NCBI GenBank assembly: GCA_023392555.1
Contig: JAEVYW010000297.1
Coordinates: 1 to 8,013 of the forward strand
Length of the DNA: 8,013 nt
Direction: 5' to 3'
DNA from: Pseudomonadota bacterium
Lineage (GTDB): Bacteria; Pseudomonadota; Alphaproteobacteria; Sphingomonadales; Sphingomonadaceae
The position numbers and the translations under genes were made by a program. This document shows positions 7,279 through 8,013 of this stretch, one piece after another. The stretch's first letter is position 1. Each line of letters opens with the position of its first letter. A model generated the notes under the pieces. That model saw only the letters and a list, made by a program, of their open reading frames with translations. It searched no databases and was not told the DNA's origin.

Positions 7279-8013
7279 TCAGCGCAGCCGGGACGCGATT
7301 CCGCCGAGCGTCTGGCGAAGTGCGGCGGCGCGCGATGCTTCAACGGGATCGCTGCTCCGAAGCGCCAGGCTGCCCGCCAAGGCATTGAGCCGCGACGCAG
7401 TTGCTCCGTCTCGACGCCCACCATCGACCACGGTCCGCGCCTGACCAAGGGCCGCACGGAGCCCTGCGACCGTCGCCGGGTCGAGCGCCGAAGCCCGCTC
7501 CAGCTGATCGACATTGGCGAGGGCAACGACGGGGTGCGCCGGCCAGCGGACCGGGAACTGCTGCTGCGGATTGAAGCGGCTGCCGTAATCGGCGAGCGCC
7601 GCGGCATCGATCTCGTTCTGGCTGAGCTGGGCGCTTGGCGTTAGCGCCAGCACGTCGAGACCGCGCAGAATCTCCGTCCCGTAAATCCGGCCGTGATAGT
7701 AATAAGCCGACCAGAACCCGCCGAGGATCATGTGCTTGGAATCGATCGGCCCACGGTCGAAGTAAGCAATCTCCGTCGGCCGCGAGGAGTCCGTGAAGTC
7801 CGACACCGAGATGCCGCCCTGGTACCAGGCCTGGACGAAGATATCGCGGCCCGGGACCGGCACGATCGATCCGTTGTGCGCGACGCAATTTTCCTGCTCG
7901 GTCTGAGGCGCGGGCAGCTTGTAATGGCCTTTGAAGCGCAGCTTGCCGTCGACGATGTCGTAGATGGCGTTGGCGCCCCAATTGCGCGGGTCCTGCACGC
8001 GGCAGCGCGGACG
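7279..8013 (-). CDS. LVIVD repeat-type (beta-propeller-like) protein, C-terminal part, 5' end outside window
   Basis: The frame is open from the right edge (first visible residues RPRCRVQDPRNWG) to TGA at 7281-7279, giving 245 codons. The GTG at 7998 lies inside the conserved stretch and is not the start. The segment resembles the C-terminal half of LVIVD-repeat proteins, which have propeller-like repeats and are usually exported. Recognisable stretches are CVAHNGSIVPVPGRDI, the WYQGGISVSDFTD repeat, then YFDRGPID and the GGFWSAYYYHGRIYGTE repeat. After FNPQQQFP the last 80 residues change to Ala/Leu/Arg-rich helices without propeller character, perhaps a small helical bundle like FIVAR/FIMAH modules (weak resemblance). 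A signal peptide cannot be judged because the N-terminus is missing. Function is unknown. The family call comes from recalled similarity and is moderately sure. Confidence 0.75.
   Translation of the reverse strand, partial: RPRCRVQDPRNWGANAIYDIVDGKLRFKGHYKLPAPQTEQENCVAHNGSIVPVPGRDIFVQAWYQGGISVSDFTDSSRPTEIAYFDRGPIDSKHMILGGFWSAYYYHGRIYGTEILRGLDVLALTPSAQLSQNEIDAAALADYGSRFNPQQQFPVRWPAHPVVALANVDQLERASALDPATVAGLRAALGQARTVVDGGRRDGATASRLNALAGSLALRSSDPVEASRAAALRQTLGGIASRLR

Noticed and set aside
7996..7998. GTG as a start codon of the right-edge minus-strand gene
   Set aside because: Codons upstream to the window edge (RPRCR) stay open and join a conserved-looking CRVQDPRNWG stretch, so the gene continues beyond the window.

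Overview
The window looks like ordinary chromosomal DNA of a high-GC alphaproteobacterium, most likely a member of the Sphingomonadales. This rests on recalled resemblance of the proteins (DnaE, a Ser/Arg-tailed hemerythrin-domain protein, MtgA, AlaRS, a GFA-family protein, an LVIVD-type protein), the GC-rich codon use and an EcfG-like promoter. No database search was run. Coding density is very high: four gaps of 39, 95, 84 and 3 bp separate six genes, and no mobile element, tRNA, rRNA or CRISPR array is visible.

Layout. At the left edge is the 3' two thirds of dnaE (replicative DNA polymerase III alpha subunit) on the + strand; its upstream part is cut by the window edge. A shared hairpin terminator separates it from two convergent minus-strand genes. 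The nearer one encodes a hemerythrin (HHE) domain protein with a Ser/Arg-rich N-terminus. The farther one is mtgA, a membrane-anchored peptidoglycan glycosyltransferase with an unusual proline-rich periplasmic tail. mtgA is transcribed divergently from alaS (alanyl-tRNA synthetase). alaS overlaps by ATGA with a small GFA-family zinc protein. That gene converges, 3 bp apart, with the 3' part of a minus-strand LVIVD-repeat type protein cut by the right edge.

How the genes work together. dnaE, alaS and mtgA are core functions (replication, translation, cell wall) and do not form one pathway. The GFA gene probably shares alaS transcripts. The HHE gene sits 95 bp downstream of mtgA but has its own signals: GGAAC-N17-CGTT, the alphaproteobacterial EcfG general-stress promoter pattern, correctly placed before a strong Shine-Dalgarno. 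It is therefore probably a stress-induced gene.

The observations most worth a second look are the EcfG-like promoter of the HHE gene, a nested inverted repeat in the mtgA/alaS divergent region just upstream of alaS, and the proline-rich extension of MtgA. I see no evidence for a novel multi-gene system in this window.
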